From Gammaproteobacteria bacterium (GTDB lineage: Bacteria; Pseudomonadota; Gammaproteobacteria; UBA6429; Thiohalophilaceae), in contig JAHECZ010000008.1 in assembly GCA_024641475.1 (NCBI GenBank), forward strand, positions 1 through 64,000: 64,000 nucleotides of DNA. The letters are read 5' to 3'. Shown here in pieces: positions 1 through 10,340 of the stretch. The notes below the pieces were generated by a model. It saw nothing but the letters and a program-made list of their open reading frames with translations, searched no databases and was not told where the DNA came from. A program made the position numbers and the translations under genes. Numbering within the stretch: position 1 is the first letter of the stretch; the number at the start of each line of letters is the position of its first letter.

Positions 1-5
1 TTGTC

Positions 6-1964
6 ATGATCACGATTCAACACATCGAAAAGAAATATCAGATGGGTGATTCCACGGTTTACGCGCTGCGGGATGTTTCCTTGACGATCAATGATGGTGA
101 ATTTGTCGCGATCATGGGGCCATCTGGCTCAGGCAAATCGACCTTGATGCATATTCTGGGTTTATTGGACACGCCGGACGCGGGTACCTACCAACTCGAT
201 GGCCGTGAAGTAGCTACGCTGAGTGAGGACGATCTGGCTGTGTTACGCCGCGAGGCGGTGGGGTTTATTTTTCAGCAGTTTAATTTATTGCCACGCATGA
301 GCGCGGTGGAAAATGTATCCCTGCCATTATTGTATAGCGATCATTATCTGGATCTGCAGCGTGGCCAGGCATTGTTAACACGGGTTGGTCTGGGTGATCG
401 AACGTTGCACAAAACCAACGAACTCTCCGGTGGACAGCAACAACGCGTCGCGATTGCGCGGGCGTTGATCAATAATCCGCGGGTAATCTTCGCCGACGAA
501 CCTACCGGAAACCTGGACTCTGTCAGCGAAGTCGAGATCATGACCGAACTGAAGAAACTGAATGATCAGGGAATTACCGTCATCATTGTGACGCACGAGG
601 AAGACATTGGCCAGCAAGCCAGGCGATTAATCCGGATGCGTGATGGGAGCATCCAGACTGATGAATTCTTGTCGCAGGCAAATAACAGCAAGCCATCTGT
701 CAAATCGGAAAGTGTCAATAATTTAAAACATAAGACATTGACGCTTCGCGAAGCCTGGGAATATTTTGTGCAGGGTTTCAAAACGCTGGCAGCGAATAAG
801 GTGCGTACCAGCTTGTCGATGCTGGGTATATTAATTGGTGTGGCTGCGGTAGTAGCGATGTTGGCCTTAGGACGTGGCGCACAACAAGCTATCGAAAAAC
901 AGCTGGCATCGCTGGGATCAAATCTTTTGATGTTGCGTCCTGGTGCGGTGCGTGTTGGTGGTGTTGCGTATGACGACGGCAATGCCACGCGGCTGAATCT
1001 GGAAGACGCGACGGCGATAAGGCAGCAAATAAGTACGATTCGTCAGGCTGCCCCTGCGGTTAATGGTAGTGGACAGATCGCTTACAAAAATAAAAACTGG
1101 AGTACCCGCATGCTTGGTGCGGCACCCGCGTATGCTGCGATGCGGGCTTCAACGCCAGAGGTTGGTCGATTCTTCACTGATGCGGAAAATCAAAAGCGCA
1201 GTCGTGTCGCTGTGTTGGGTTTGACCGTGGTGCGGGAATTATTTGGTGATCAGGACCCGCTGGGAGAGATGATCAAAATAAACAAGATCAATTTCCAGGT
1301 AATCGGTGTATTACCGGAAAAGGGCGCGAACAGTTATCGCGATCAAGACGACATTGTGGTTATCCCGGTATTAACTGCGATGCGCCGGGTACTGGGTAAG
1401 GATTACGTCGATTACATTGATATCGAAGTGGCTGATGCGAATGATATTCCGGCTGCACAACGATCCGTACAGAATTTGATGATGTCACGGCATAAAGTAG
1501 CCTTGTCACAAGGTCAGGATGCGTTTCAGATCCGTAATATGGCCGACATTCAGGCAGCATTGTCAGAGAGCAGTCGTACCATGGGTGCATTGTTAGCGTC
1601 GATTGCCGCGATCTCATTATTAGTCGGTGGCATCGGCATCATGAATATCATGTTGGTGTCGGTTACCGAACGCACCCGGGAAATCGGTTTGCGCAAAGCG
1701 GTGGGTGCAAGGCGTAGAGATATTCTCTCACAATTTCTCGCGGAATCTGTCGTCGTCAGTGCAGTTGGTGGAATTTTTGGCATTGCTTTGGGCTGGCTGA
1801 TTACGGTCGTGCTATCGGCTGTAGCCGGCTGGACAACAGCCGTAACGGTTTCATCTGTAGTGCTGGCATTTGGTTTTTCCGCGGGAATCGGTATCGTGTT
1901 TGGTATTTATCCGGCGCGCAAGGCGTCGCGATTACATCCAATTGAAGCATTGCGGTTTGAATGA
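6..1964 (+). CDS. MacB-like ABC transporter, fused ATPase and permease
   Basis: N-terminal Walker [18 protein letters not shown] signature, Walker [14 protein letters not shown]-terminal MacB_PCD/FtsX permease ([28 protein letters not shown]). Confidence 0.93.
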   Translation: MITIQHIEKKYQMGDSTVYALRDVSLTINDGEFVAIMGPSGSGKSTLMHILGLLDTPDAGTYQLDGREVATLSEDDLAVLRREAVGFIFQQFNLLPRMSAVENVSLPLLYSDHYLDLQRGQALLTRVGLGDRTLHKTNELSGGQQQRVAIARALINNPRVIFADEPTGNLDSVSEVEIMTELKKLNDQGITVIIVTHEEDIGQQARRLIRMRDGSIQTDEFLSQANNSKPSVKSESVNNLKHKTLTLREAWEYFVQGFKTLAANKVRTSLSMLGILIGVAAVVAMLALGRGAQQAIEKQLASLGSNLLMLRPGAVRVGGVAYDDGNATRLNLEDATAIRQQISTIRQAAPAVNGSGQIAYKNKNWSTRMLGAAPAYAAMRASTPEVGRFFTDAENQKRSRVAVLGLTVVRELFGDQDPLGEMIKINKINFQVIGVLPEKGANSYRDQDDIVVIPVLTAMRRVLGKDYVDYIDIEVADANDIPAAQRSVQNLMMSRHKVALSQGQDAFQIRNMADIQAALSESSRTMGALLASIAAISLLVGGIGIMNIMLVSVTERTREIGLRKAVGARRRDILSQFLAESVVVSAVGGIFGIALGWLITVVLSAVAGWTTAVTVSSVVLAFGFSAGIGIVFGIYPARKASRLHPIEALRFE

Positions 1965-1973
1965 AATGGCGTG

Positions 1974-2333
1974 TTAAAAACTGATTGCATCGAATTTTTT
2001 GTTGTCACCTAAAACTTCGACAATAACCTGATTGGGCAGACAGGCCATCACCTCACCAGCCTGATGCATCCAGCCATGCAGGATACAGGTTTTGTTATTG
2101 CAGGGTGAGCTGCGGAAACGTACTTGATGATCCTTGATCTCGATAATACTGTCGCCCAGTGCGCCAGCGATATGAATTTCCTGTGAGTCATTTAGCGATA
2201 CGGTATTTACTAATTGTTGATTCGATTTGATTCGAACCATCGTGCCGGCATCATGCCTGGACCATAAAGTCACATACAAGCCGATAATCAAAGCTGCAGC
2301 AAATAGCAATACAATGCGATCAGCCAGCGTCAT
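1974..2333 (-). CDS. NusG domain II-containing small membrane-anchored protein
   Basis: 119 aa, N-terminal TM, NusG_II-like pattern (SPCNNKTCILHGWMHQAGEVMACLPNQVIVEV). Confidence 0.75.
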   Translation of the reverse strand: MTLADRIVLLFAAALIIGLYVTLWSRHDAGTMVRIKSNQQLVNTVSLNDSQEIHIAGALGDSIIEIKDHQVRFRSSPCNNKTCILHGWMHQAGEVMACLPNQVIVEVLGDNKKFDAISF

Positions 2334-3388
2334 GGCAACGGTGTAACCTCAAATGCCGGAGCTGATTCAGTTTCAAAATGAATTCGATCACGCATACCCG
2401 GTGAGAGTGCAATCTTGGCATCGATACCGATGAACAATACATCGGTAATGCCCATCTGTTTGGCAATTTTTGGCCAGAGTTTGGGTCCTGCGATAAATAA
2501 TGCCGTCGCGGCAGCGTCTGCCGTCGCGGCATTGGTATGGATGACAGTCACGCTGGCGGTGTGATTGGCAGGATAACCGGTGCGCGGATCGAGGATGTGG
2601 TTATAACGTTTACCGTTATAGTCATAGAACCGTTCATAATCACCGGATGTGGATACCGCTTCGTTATTCTGTAATTGAATCGACGCAAAGGCAGTTTTAT
2701 TGCGTGGATGCTGTATGCCGATCTTCCAGGGACGATCGCCATGACGACCAATGGCCTTGATATCTCCGGCGGCACCGATGAGTGCATTGGTCACGCCCAG
2801 TGTACGCAAATGCTCGGCAACTTTTTCCACTGCATAGCCTTTACCGATTGCACCCAGATCAAACCGGACATGTTCATTGTTGTTGGCGATGCGAACTCCT
2901 TTAATGACAAAATCCTGCATCGAAGGTTTTTGCGCTAGCAATTGCTTAATCTTACTGTCTTCTGGTGGCGGGCCTTTGGGTAGCTCGTCATTCTGAAAAC
3001 CCCACAAGCGGATCATATGGCCTATGGCGGGATTAAATAGTCCGTCACTTTGGCGTGACAGAGTTTGTGCCTGCTGCAATATCGGAATAATTACCGGATT
3101 GGCACTGAATTCACCGGCAGCCGTCATCATTTGATTGACGCGACCAAGTGACCCGGCGCGCCAGGGGTGTAAGGCATAATCCAGGTAGTCAAAATCCTTG
3201 TGCGCCAAGTCAAGTAACCTGGCCTGTTCATTATTTTTAACGTCGTACAGATCGATCTCGACCAATGTACCCATTGCTATAAAACTGTCTTTTTGTTCAT
3301 TTGCTGACGGGGGGCGATCGCAGCCAGACAGTAACAATAGCAGCATACCAACTATCGATATGTGCGAGAACAAAATGTTAATTTGCAT
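2330..3388 (-). CDS. apbE: FAD:protein FMN transferase (ApbE family lipoprotein)
   Basis: ApbE motifs (FDLGAIGKGYAVEKVAEHL, GAAGDIKAIG, HILDPRTGYPA); ORF track opens at 3622 but MQINILFSHISIVGMLLLLLSGCDR at 3388 is a lipoprotein signal peptide and the likely start. Confidence 0.9.
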   Translation of the reverse strand: MQINILFSHISIVGMLLLLLSGCDRPPSANEQKDSFIAMGTLVEIDLYDVKNNEQARLLDLAHKDFDYLDYALHPWRAGSLGRVNQMMTAAGEFSANPVIIPILQQAQTLSRQSDGLFNPAIGHMIRLWGFQNDELPKGPPPEDSKIKQLLAQKPSMQDFVIKGVRIANNNEHVRFDLGAIGKGYAVEKVAEHLRTLGVTNALIGAAGDIKAIGRHGDRPWKIGIQHPRNKTAFASIQLQNNEAVSTSGDYERFYDYNGKRYNHILDPRTGYPANHTASVTVIHTNAATADAAATALFIAGPKLWPKIAKQMGITDVLFIGIDAKIALSPGMRDRIHFETESAPAFEVTPLP

Positions 3389-4340
3389 GTAGTTTCCGCA
3401 GCGTACTTTCAATTCGATCCAGTAACATGCCACTGATATTGAGTCCGTATTGACTGTCAAGTTCACGGATACAGGTCGGGCTGGTAATATTGATTTCGGT
3501 GAGGTAATCACCGATAACATCCAGGCCGACAAATAATAATCCGCGAGCGCGTAACACCGGTGCCACTTGCGTACATATCCAGCGATCCCGTTCACTGAGT
3601 GCGATGCCTTCACCACGTCCACCTACCGCGAGATTGGCACGAGTTTCACCAACAGCCGGAATTCGTGCCAAGGCATACGGCACAGGTTCGCCATCAATTA
3701 ATAATATTCGTTTGTCACCCTTCACGACCTCCGGCAAGTAGCGCTGTACCATGACTAATCGCGAACCGTGTTGCGTCATGATTTCCAGCACAACATTGAT
3801 GTTGGGATCGGTGTCGGTGAGACGGAAAATAGATGCGCCACCCATGGCACCGAGGGGTTTCACAATGATGTCATGCTGTTCTGTAAGGAACTCACGAATT
3901 AATTCGGGTCGCGCACTAACCAGAGTCGGCGGGATACATTGCGGAAACTGTAAGGTAAATAATTTCTCATTCGCATCGCGCAGGCTTTGTGGCCGGTTAA
4001 TCACCATGCAACCGCGTTGCTCGGCTAATTCCAGCAGGTGCGTGGTATAGATGTAGTTTTCATCAAAAGGGGGATCTTTGCGCATCAGAATGACATCGAG
4101 CTGCGCGAGCGGCAATCGTTGTATTTCTCCCAGCGCGAACCAATTAACAGGATCTGCCTTAACCTGCAGTGACCGCATACGTGCCATTGGTTCAGTATCA
4201 CGACAAAAGAGATCCGTCTGCTCCATATAATAGATTGCATAACCACGTTGCTGTGCTTCGAGCAGCATAGCCAGAGTGCTATCTTTCTTGTAATGAATGG
4301 CGCTGATGGGATCCATCACAACGCCCAGCGAAATCGTCAC
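3378..4340 (-). CDS. gshB: glutathione synthase
   Basis: GshB ATP-grasp (VMDPISAIHYKKDSTLAMLLEAQQRG, KPLGAMGGASIFR, INITSPTCIRELD). Confidence 0.95.
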   Translation of the reverse strand: MTISLGVVMDPISAIHYKKDSTLAMLLEAQQRGYAIYYMEQTDLFCRDTEPMARMRSLQVKADPVNWFALGEIQRLPLAQLDVILMRKDPPFDENYIYTTHLLELAEQRGCMVINRPQSLRDANEKLFTLQFPQCIPPTLVSARPELIREFLTEQHDIIVKPLGAMGGASIFRLTDTDPNINVVLEIMTQHGSRLVMVQRYLPEVVKGDKRILLIDGEPVPYALARIPAVGETRANLAVGGRGEGIALSERDRWICTQVAPVLRARGLLFVGLDVIGDYLTEINITSPTCIRELDSQYGLNISGMLLDRIESTLRKLHAN

Positions 4341-4369
4341 AGTGAGTTACCGTCCGGAGTAATTAATTA

Positions 4370-5659
4370 TTATCGATGCTCTGCATATTCCCTCGCGGCT
4401 GCGAGTAATGCGAGGCGCGCAATCACACCGTAAGCATAAAAGCGATTGGGATTGGCATCCGGTGCCTTATTACTGTCCGGTGTATTACAGGGTGTGGCAA
4501 AGGCCAATGGTTCAAAGTGCATGCCCGGGGCGTTCAGATTTTCCGTAGGCCCGCGCTCGCGATGGACGCGATAGAAGCCACCGACCACAAAGTGATCGAT
4601 CATGTACACCACTGGTTCAGCCACCGCCCCTTCCCAGGTTTCATGGGAATATACACCTTCCTGGACGATGACCTTGCTGATTGGCTGGCCACCTTTACTG
4701 GCGGCCATGCGGGAGCGCTCCTTGCGATTCAGTTCCACGAGATCTTCGGGTGTGCGAACCGTCATGATACCCATGCCATAAGTTCCGGCATCAGCCTTGA
4801 CGATCAGAAACGGATCCTGGCTGACGCCATATTCAGCGTATTTTTTGCGGATTTGTTCAAACAGGGTATCCGCATTTTTACGTACGCATTCTTCGCCCTC
4901 GCGCTTGAGGAAATTGATTTCGCCGCAGTTGCGGAACAAGGGATCGATCAACCAGGGGTCGATATCAATAATTTTGGCAAATTCCAGTGCGACCTGGCGG
5001 TAATGTGTGAAGTGGCCGGATTTAAGCCGTAAGGCCCAGCCTAAATCCACAGGTGGCAGTATCATTTGTTCGATATCCCGAAACAGCGCCGGTATGCCAT
5101 CGGAGAGATCATTGTTGAGAACGATCATACAGGGGTCAAAATCCTGTAGTTTCAAACGGTTACCGTCGCGCGCGATCTGTTCGAGCAGTAAGCTACGACC
5201 TGATACCAATGGAAAAAGTGTGTTTTCTTTAAGTTCTGGATTCATTGTGCCGATACGTACGGTGTAACCGGCTTTATGAATGATATCCCGCAGTGTTGCC
5301 AGGCTCTCAAAGTAGTACGGATTGCGAGTATGGTTCTCAGGAATGATCAATACCTTGGCCGCATCAGGACAGATTCTATCAATAGCGGATTGCATGGCCT
5401 GGATGCATAACGGCTGGAATACAGGATTGAGATTATTGAATCCTGCAGGAAACAGGTTGGTATCCACCGGCGCAAGCTTAAAACCGGCATTGCGTAAATC
5501 TACCGATGTGTAGAAAGGGGCGGGCGTTTGACGCCACTCCTGGCGGAGCCAGGTTTCAATGGTCGCCTGCTTGTCTAATAAATGAGCTTCAAGCTTATGT
5601 AAAGGACCGGCTTGGGCGGTCGTTAAATGGGGGACGGGTTGTAGGTGTTCGATGCTCAT
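4370..5659 (-). CDS. gshA: glutamate--cysteine ligase (proteobacterial ATP-grasp-like type)
   Basis: 429 aa; VKADAGTYGMGIMTVR, IPENHTRNPYYFESL, NRFYAYGVIARLALLAAARE; next to gshB. Confidence 0.88.
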   Translation of the reverse strand: MSIEHLQPVPHLTTAQAGPLHKLEAHLLDKQATIETWLRQEWRQTPAPFYTSVDLRNAGFKLAPVDTNLFPAGFNNLNPVFQPLCIQAMQSAIDRICPDAAKVLIIPENHTRNPYYFESLATLRDIIHKAGYTVRIGTMNPELKENTLFPLVSGRSLLLEQIARDGNRLKLQDFDPCMIVLNNDLSDGIPALFRDIEQMILPPVDLGWALRLKSGHFTHYRQVALEFAKIIDIDPWLIDPLFRNCGEINFLKREGEECVRKNADTLFEQIRKKYAEYGVSQDPFLIVKADAGTYGMGIMTVRTPEDLVELNRKERSRMAASKGGQPISKVIVQEGVYSHETWEGAVAEPVVYMIDHFVVGGFYRVHRERGPTENLNAPGMHFEPLAFATPCNTPDSNKAPDANPNRFYAYGVIARLALLAAAREYAEHR

Positions 5660-5918
5660 GGGATTCCGTAGTTTTCCAGGTTAGGCCAAGAGTATCGCAA
5701 AGTTTGCCCGGCGTCGTGGCTTGAAGTAACCCAGGCGGACTGGGTAGAAAATTAACTGTTGAACAGAGGTGAATTTGGCTGGCATGACTGGCAAAATATC
5801 CTAATATTATGAATACTTATAGATTGTTCTTAGAAACTATGTTAAATATCAAAGCACTGCGCCTACGGCATATTATTACTATTAGTGGGGATTACCATAA
5901 AGACCCAAGGGCTTCATT

Positions 5919-6353
5919 TTGCTCATGAGGATGGAACAAGACGTGCTGGCAGAAAAGATGATGGAAGAAGAATTTAGCGGACTTAAGGTAATGGTCATTG
6001 ATGACAGTAAGACCATTCGGCGAACAGCGGAAACGTTGCTCAAAAAAGCCGGGTGTGAAGTCATTACGGCTACCGACGGTTTTGAGGCACTGGCCAAGAT
6101 CGCCGATCACCGACCGGATATTATCTTCGTTGATATTATGATGCCGCGCCTGGATGGTTATCAGACCACGGCACTAATCAAGAACAACCAGTTTTTCAAA
6201 ACCACACCGGTGATTATGCTTTCGAGCAAGGACGGTCTGTTCGATCGTGCGCGTGGCCGAATTGTGGGATCAGAGCAGTATCTTACCAAGCCATTTACCA
6301 AGGAAGAGTTGCTTGGTGCGATTAAGAAATATGTCATTAAGTCGAATGTTTAA
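5919..6353 (+). CDS. pilG: PilG-like response regulator
   Basis: Receiver domain (VMVIDDSKTIRRTAETLL, IIFVDIMMPRLDGYQT); first gene of the Chp-type cluster. Confidence 0.88.
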   Translation: MLMRMEQDVLAEKMMEEEFSGLKVMVIDDSKTIRRTAETLLKKAGCEVITATDGFEALAKIADHRPDIIFVDIMMPRLDGYQTTALIKNNQFFKTTPVIMLSSKDGLFDRARGRIVGSEQYLTKPFTKEELLGAIKKYVIKSNV

Positions 6354-6370
6354 CAGATTGAATTGAGGAG

Positions 6371-6742
6371 TTGAGCATGGCAAGAGTATTGATTGTGGAT
6401 GATTCGCCGACAGAGGTGCATGTGCTGCGTGGCGTACTTGAAAAAGGTGGTCATCAGGTCAGTGCCGCTGATAATGCGGAAGAGGGTATTAAACAGGCCA
6501 AGGCGCTCAAACCGGATGTCATATTGATGGATGTGGTGATGCCAGGTATGAATGGTTTTCAGGCTACCCGTGCGTTGAGCAAGGATCCGCAAACACAGCA
6601 TATTCCTATTCTGATTGTCACGACCAAGGATCAGGAAACGGATCGCGTTTGGGGTTTGCGGCAGGGCGCCAAAGACTATATTGCCAAACCGGTGGATGGT
6701 GATGATCTGCTCAACAAGATTAAATCAGTTCTAAAGAAATAA
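6371..6742 (+). CDS. pilH: PilH-like response regulator
   Basis: Receiver domain (VLIVDDSPTEVHVLRGVLEKGGHQV, VILMDVVMPGMNGFQATR); synteny. Confidence 0.9.
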   Translation: MSMARVLIVDDSPTEVHVLRGVLEKGGHQVSAADNAEEGIKQAKALKPDVILMDVVMPGMNGFQATRALSKDPQTQHIPILIVTTKDQETDRVWGLRQGAKDYIAKPVDGDDLLNKIKSVLKK

Positions 6743-6745
6743 ACC

Positions 6746-7300
6746 ATGACCGATGTTGCGACCCAGCCGGCACCGTATGTCTTACTCAAGGAAATTGAGT
6801 CGCGGAGCCGTAACAAGGCGTTGGGTTTACCGCAGCAAGTTGAGATGCAACGTACCTGGTCAGGTATTGGTTTCCGTATTGGCGACTTGCTACTGGTAGC
6901 ACCATTGGAAGAGGTCAATGAAATTTTGACTTATCCCGGATTAACACGGGTGCCTCAGGCAAAAGCATGGGTACGTGGAATCGCGAATGTCCGCGGGCAG
7001 TTACTGCCAATCATTGATATGCGTGGCTATATCGAAGGCGGTTTAACCGAGATTGAACGTCGCAGCCGTGTGTTGGTGGTGCAACACGATAAACTGGTGG
7101 TGGGCCTGCTGGTGGATGATGCGCTGGGCTTACGCCATTTTTTTGAAGAGGAACGGGTTGGCGGATTATCAAGTTTGCCAAATCTTTACAAGGACTATGT
7201 CATTGGTGGCTACAAGCAGGGTAATACCCAATGGGGCGTGTTCAGTATGCGTAATCTGATTTCGACCAAGAAGTTTATGGATATTGCAGCGCGTATGTAG
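6746..7300 (+). CDS. pilI: CheW-like adaptor PilI
   Basis: CheW domain (TRVPQAKAWVRGIANVRGQLLPIIDMRGYI); synteny. Confidence 0.88.
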   Translation: MTDVATQPAPYVLLKEIESRSRNKALGLPQQVEMQRTWSGIGFRIGDLLLVAPLEEVNEILTYPGLTRVPQAKAWVRGIANVRGQLLPIIDMRGYIEGGLTEIERRSRVLVVQHDKLVVGLLVDDALGLRHFFEEERVGGLSSLPNLYKDYVIGGYKQGNTQWGVFSMRNLISTKKFMDIAARM

Positions 7301-7375
7301 AGTGATGGGTGTGGTGGCTGTTGCACAACACAGAAAGAAAAACAAAATTGGATTGAATGAGTTAGGAGTTTAAAA

Positions 7376-9409
7376 ATGAAGATGAAACCAACAATGCAGA
7401 TGAGTGGTTTTAGCTCTGGTGGCATCATGTTTATCTTGATCCTGCTGCTGGTCGGCGCCGCTGGCGGCATGGTCGCCATGTTCTTCCTCGGCGCCCAAAG
7501 TGACCGCAGTGATAAAACCTACATCTCCCGGCTGGGTAACCAACGCGTGTTATCGCAAGAGATTGCTAAATTAGCGACACAGGCCGCGCGCGGTCGCGTT
7601 GACGTGTTCAAGCAATTGCAGGTGGCACGCGATGAATTCCAGTCAATTCTGGATTACCAGATGCAGCAAACCAACCCGGCCACACACAAGGGGATGGATT
7701 CCTTGACCGATCTGGTCGGTAAATGGAAAACCTATCGCGGCAATGTTGATACGATTCTGGCACGCCGTGAAGTGGTGCAAACCATGCGGAATAGTGTGAA
7801 CAGTATTAACGATCAGATTCCGACACTGCTGGCACTGTCCGACGAAGTAGTCGATGCCATGAAGGAGCAAGGTGCGCCCGCCGATCAGGTTTATATTGCC
7901 ACTCGCCAATTGATGTTGGTGCAACGTATCTCCGGTAACGTGAGTCGCGTTCTGGAAGGTGGTGAAGAAGCGGTAACCGCATCAGATCGATTTGGCCGTG
8001 ATGCGGCGTTATTCGGCAGCGTGATTCACTCGATGCTCAATGGCAATCCAACCCAACGCATCCAGCGCATCAAGGATCCGATTGCGCGTAAAAAACTTGA
8101 AGATGTATCCGCCAAGTTTAATCAAATTAAAACGCAAGTCGGCGCGATTATGGATAAGTCGTCGGAAATGTTTAACGTATCCGGCTCGGCCGACGACGTG
8201 TTACGTAACTCCGGTACTATCCTGACCCAGATTGAACAGCTTGATAAGGCATATGCCGTAGCGATCGGTAGTCGAATCGAACCGACGGTTGCATATATTC
8301 TGGCTGCACTGTCTCTGGTGTTGATTTTGGCGCTAGGGTTTATTTATTTACGTGATTCGAAACGTCAATTGTCAACCACTGAAGAGCAGCGGCGTGTTAC
8401 CGAAGAAATGAATCGCCGTAATCAGGAAGCTATTTTGCGACTGCTCGATGAAATGGGCGACTTGGCCGATGGTGACTTGACGGTACAGGCTACAGTGACA
8501 GAAGACATCACCGGGGCTATCGCGGATTCGATCAATTACGCTATCGATGCCTTGCGCAACCTGGTACAGGCCATTAACGAAACCACCTTGCAGGTATCAT
8601 CCGCGGCGCAACAATCGCAGGCAACCGCCATGCATCTTGCCGAGGCATCGGATCATCAAGCCCAGCAGATTACGGCTGCATCATCGGCCATTAATGAAAT
8701 GGCGGTGTCCATTGAAGCGGTATCCCGTCACGCCGGTGAACTGGCTGAAGAAGCCAACAATTCGGTTGATATTGCCGTGAAAGGTTCTGAAGCAGTGCGA
8801 CGCAACATTCGCGGTATGGACGGTATTCGTGAACAGATTCAGGAAACCTCCAAACGTATTAAACGTCTGGGTGAAAGCTCGCAGGAAATCGGTGACATCG
8901 TGGAACTGATTAATGACATTGCCGAGCAGACTAACATTCTGGCGTTGAACGCGGCGATTCAGGCAGCGATGGCCGGTGAAGCTGGTCGAGGTTTCGCGGT
9001 GGTTGCTGACGAAGTACAACGACTCGCTGAACGTTCTGCCGATGCGACCAAACAGATCGAAGCACTGGTGAAAGGTATTCAGTCAGATACCAAGGAAGCG
9101 GTATCGTCCATGGAACAAAGTACCGCAGGTGTGGTACAGGGTGCGCAACTGGCACAGAACGCCGGCGCGGCATTGGAACAGATTGAAAATGTGTCCAAGC
9201 ATCTGGCCGATCTGATTCGTAATATTTCTGATTCTGCACGGCAACAGGCCAGTGCGGCCAATAATATTTCTGACACCATGAACGTGATTCAGGAAATTAC
9301 CACCCAGACCTCAGCAGGTACGAATGAAACGGCAGCGTCGATTGGTAACCTGGCCGAATTGGCCAACGAACTACGTCGCTCAGTGGCTGGTTTCAAACTG
9401 CCGCTGTAA
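7376..9409 (+). CDS. pilJ: Methyl-accepting chemotaxis protein PilJ
   Basis: MCP hairpin tip [42 protein letters not shown]; two TMs; synteny. Confidence 0.92.
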   Translation: MKMKPTMQMSGFSSGGIMFILILLLVGAAGGMVAMFFLGAQSDRSDKTYISRLGNQRVLSQEIAKLATQAARGRVDVFKQLQVARDEFQSILDYQMQQTNPATHKGMDSLTDLVGKWKTYRGNVDTILARREVVQTMRNSVNSINDQIPTLLALSDEVVDAMKEQGAPADQVYIATRQLMLVQRISGNVSRVLEGGEEAVTASDRFGRDAALFGSVIHSMLNGNPTQRIQRIKDPIARKKLEDVSAKFNQIKTQVGAIMDKSSEMFNVSGSADDVLRNSGTILTQIEQLDKAYAVAIGSRIEPTVAYILAALSLVLILALGFIYLRDSKRQLSTTEEQRRVTEEMNRRNQEAILRLLDEMGDLADGDLTVQATVTEDITGAIADSINYAIDALRNLVQAINETTLQVSSAAQQSQATAMHLAEASDHQAQQITAASSAINEMAVSIEAVSRHAGELAEEANNSVDIAVKGSEAVRRNIRGMDGIREQIQETSKRIKRLGESSQEIGDIVELINDIAEQTNILALNAAIQAAMAGEAGRGFAVVADEVQRLAERSADATKQIEALVKGIQSDTKEAVSSMEQSTAGVVQGAQLAQNAGAALEQIENVSKHLADLIRNISDSARQQASAANNISDTMNVIQEITTQTSAGTNETAASIGNLAELANELRRSVAGFKLPL

Positions 9410-9433
9410 TTAGTGGGAGTGGGGTGAGCAGCA

Positions 9434-10339
9434 TTGATGGTTATGCGCGAACAACCGCACGAATCAGCATCCTGGCGCTACACAGCGCCGGCGATGATGG
9501 ACGACGATCAATTTCAGCAGTGGGTTGCTTTGCTGGAGCAGCGTACGGGTATTGCCTTGCCCGAGGCACGCAAAACTTTTCTGGTTACCAAACTGGCTAT
9601 TCGCATGCGTGAATTGGGTGTGAAAGAGTACCAGGAATATTTTAATCGCATCGTGGCGACAGCTTCCGGTCAGGTTGAGTGGGAGACATTGGTCGATCGA
9701 TTGACAGTCCATGAAACACGCTTTTTTCGTGATGCACAGGCGTTGCAATATATTCGTGATAATTATTTACCACAACTCGTAAAGAACCACAGCGCACCGT
9801 ATACCACAAATGTCTGGAGTGTTGGTTGTGCAACCGGCGAAGAACCTTATTCCTTAGCCATGGTTTTAGAAAGTTTTTTTGGACAGGGGTGCACAGGATT
9901 TTATTTTGGCATTACTGCATCGGATGTCAGTCGCGCCGCATTGCAAAGTGCACGTGAAGGGCGCTATCACCGGCATCGCGTTAAAAATGTGCCGGAATTA
10001 CTGGCCCGACGATATCTGCAGACAGTTGATGTTGAACATGTGCAAGTCAATCCTGTCCTGCAGCAGCATGTCTGTTTTGTGCCGATTAATATGCTGGAGT
10101 TGAATGAACAAAAAGTTGGGCAAATGGACATCATCGTTTGCCAGAATGTATTGATCTATTTCAAGCAAGACCGTCGACAAAAAGTTTTGGATGCACTGGC
10201 AAATCACCTCAAACCCGGCGGGATCCTGATATTAGGACCGGGCGAAGTCATTGGCTGGTCTCATCCCCAGCTGACTACAGTTAATTCGCAAACATTAACT
10301 GCGTATCAACGCAAACCAGTTGCTGCAGGAGGAGCGTAA
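9434..10339 (+). CDS. pilK: CheR-type protein-glutamate methyltransferase PilK
   Basis: VHETRFFRDAQALQYIRDNYLP, WSVGCATGEEPYSLAM, IIVCQNVLIYF; synteny. Confidence 0.88.
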   Translation: MMVMREQPHESASWRYTAPAMMDDDQFQQWVALLEQRTGIALPEARKTFLVTKLAIRMRELGVKEYQEYFNRIVATASGQVEWETLVDRLTVHETRFFRDAQALQYIRDNYLPQLVKNHSAPYTTNVWSVGCATGEEPYSLAMVLESFFGQGCTGFYFGITASDVSRAALQSAREGRYHRHRVKNVPELLARRYLQTVDVEHVQVNPVLQQHVCFVPINMLELNEQKVGQMDIIVCQNVLIYFKQDRRQKVLDALANHLKPGGILILGPGEVIGWSHPQLTTVNSQTLTAYQRKPVAAGGA

Positions 10340-10340
10340 T

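Noticed and set aside
5773-5795. Possible sigma-54 promoter (TTTGGCTGGCATGACTGGCA) upstream of pilG
   Set aside because: GG and GC dinucleotides are not at the required -24/-12 spacing.
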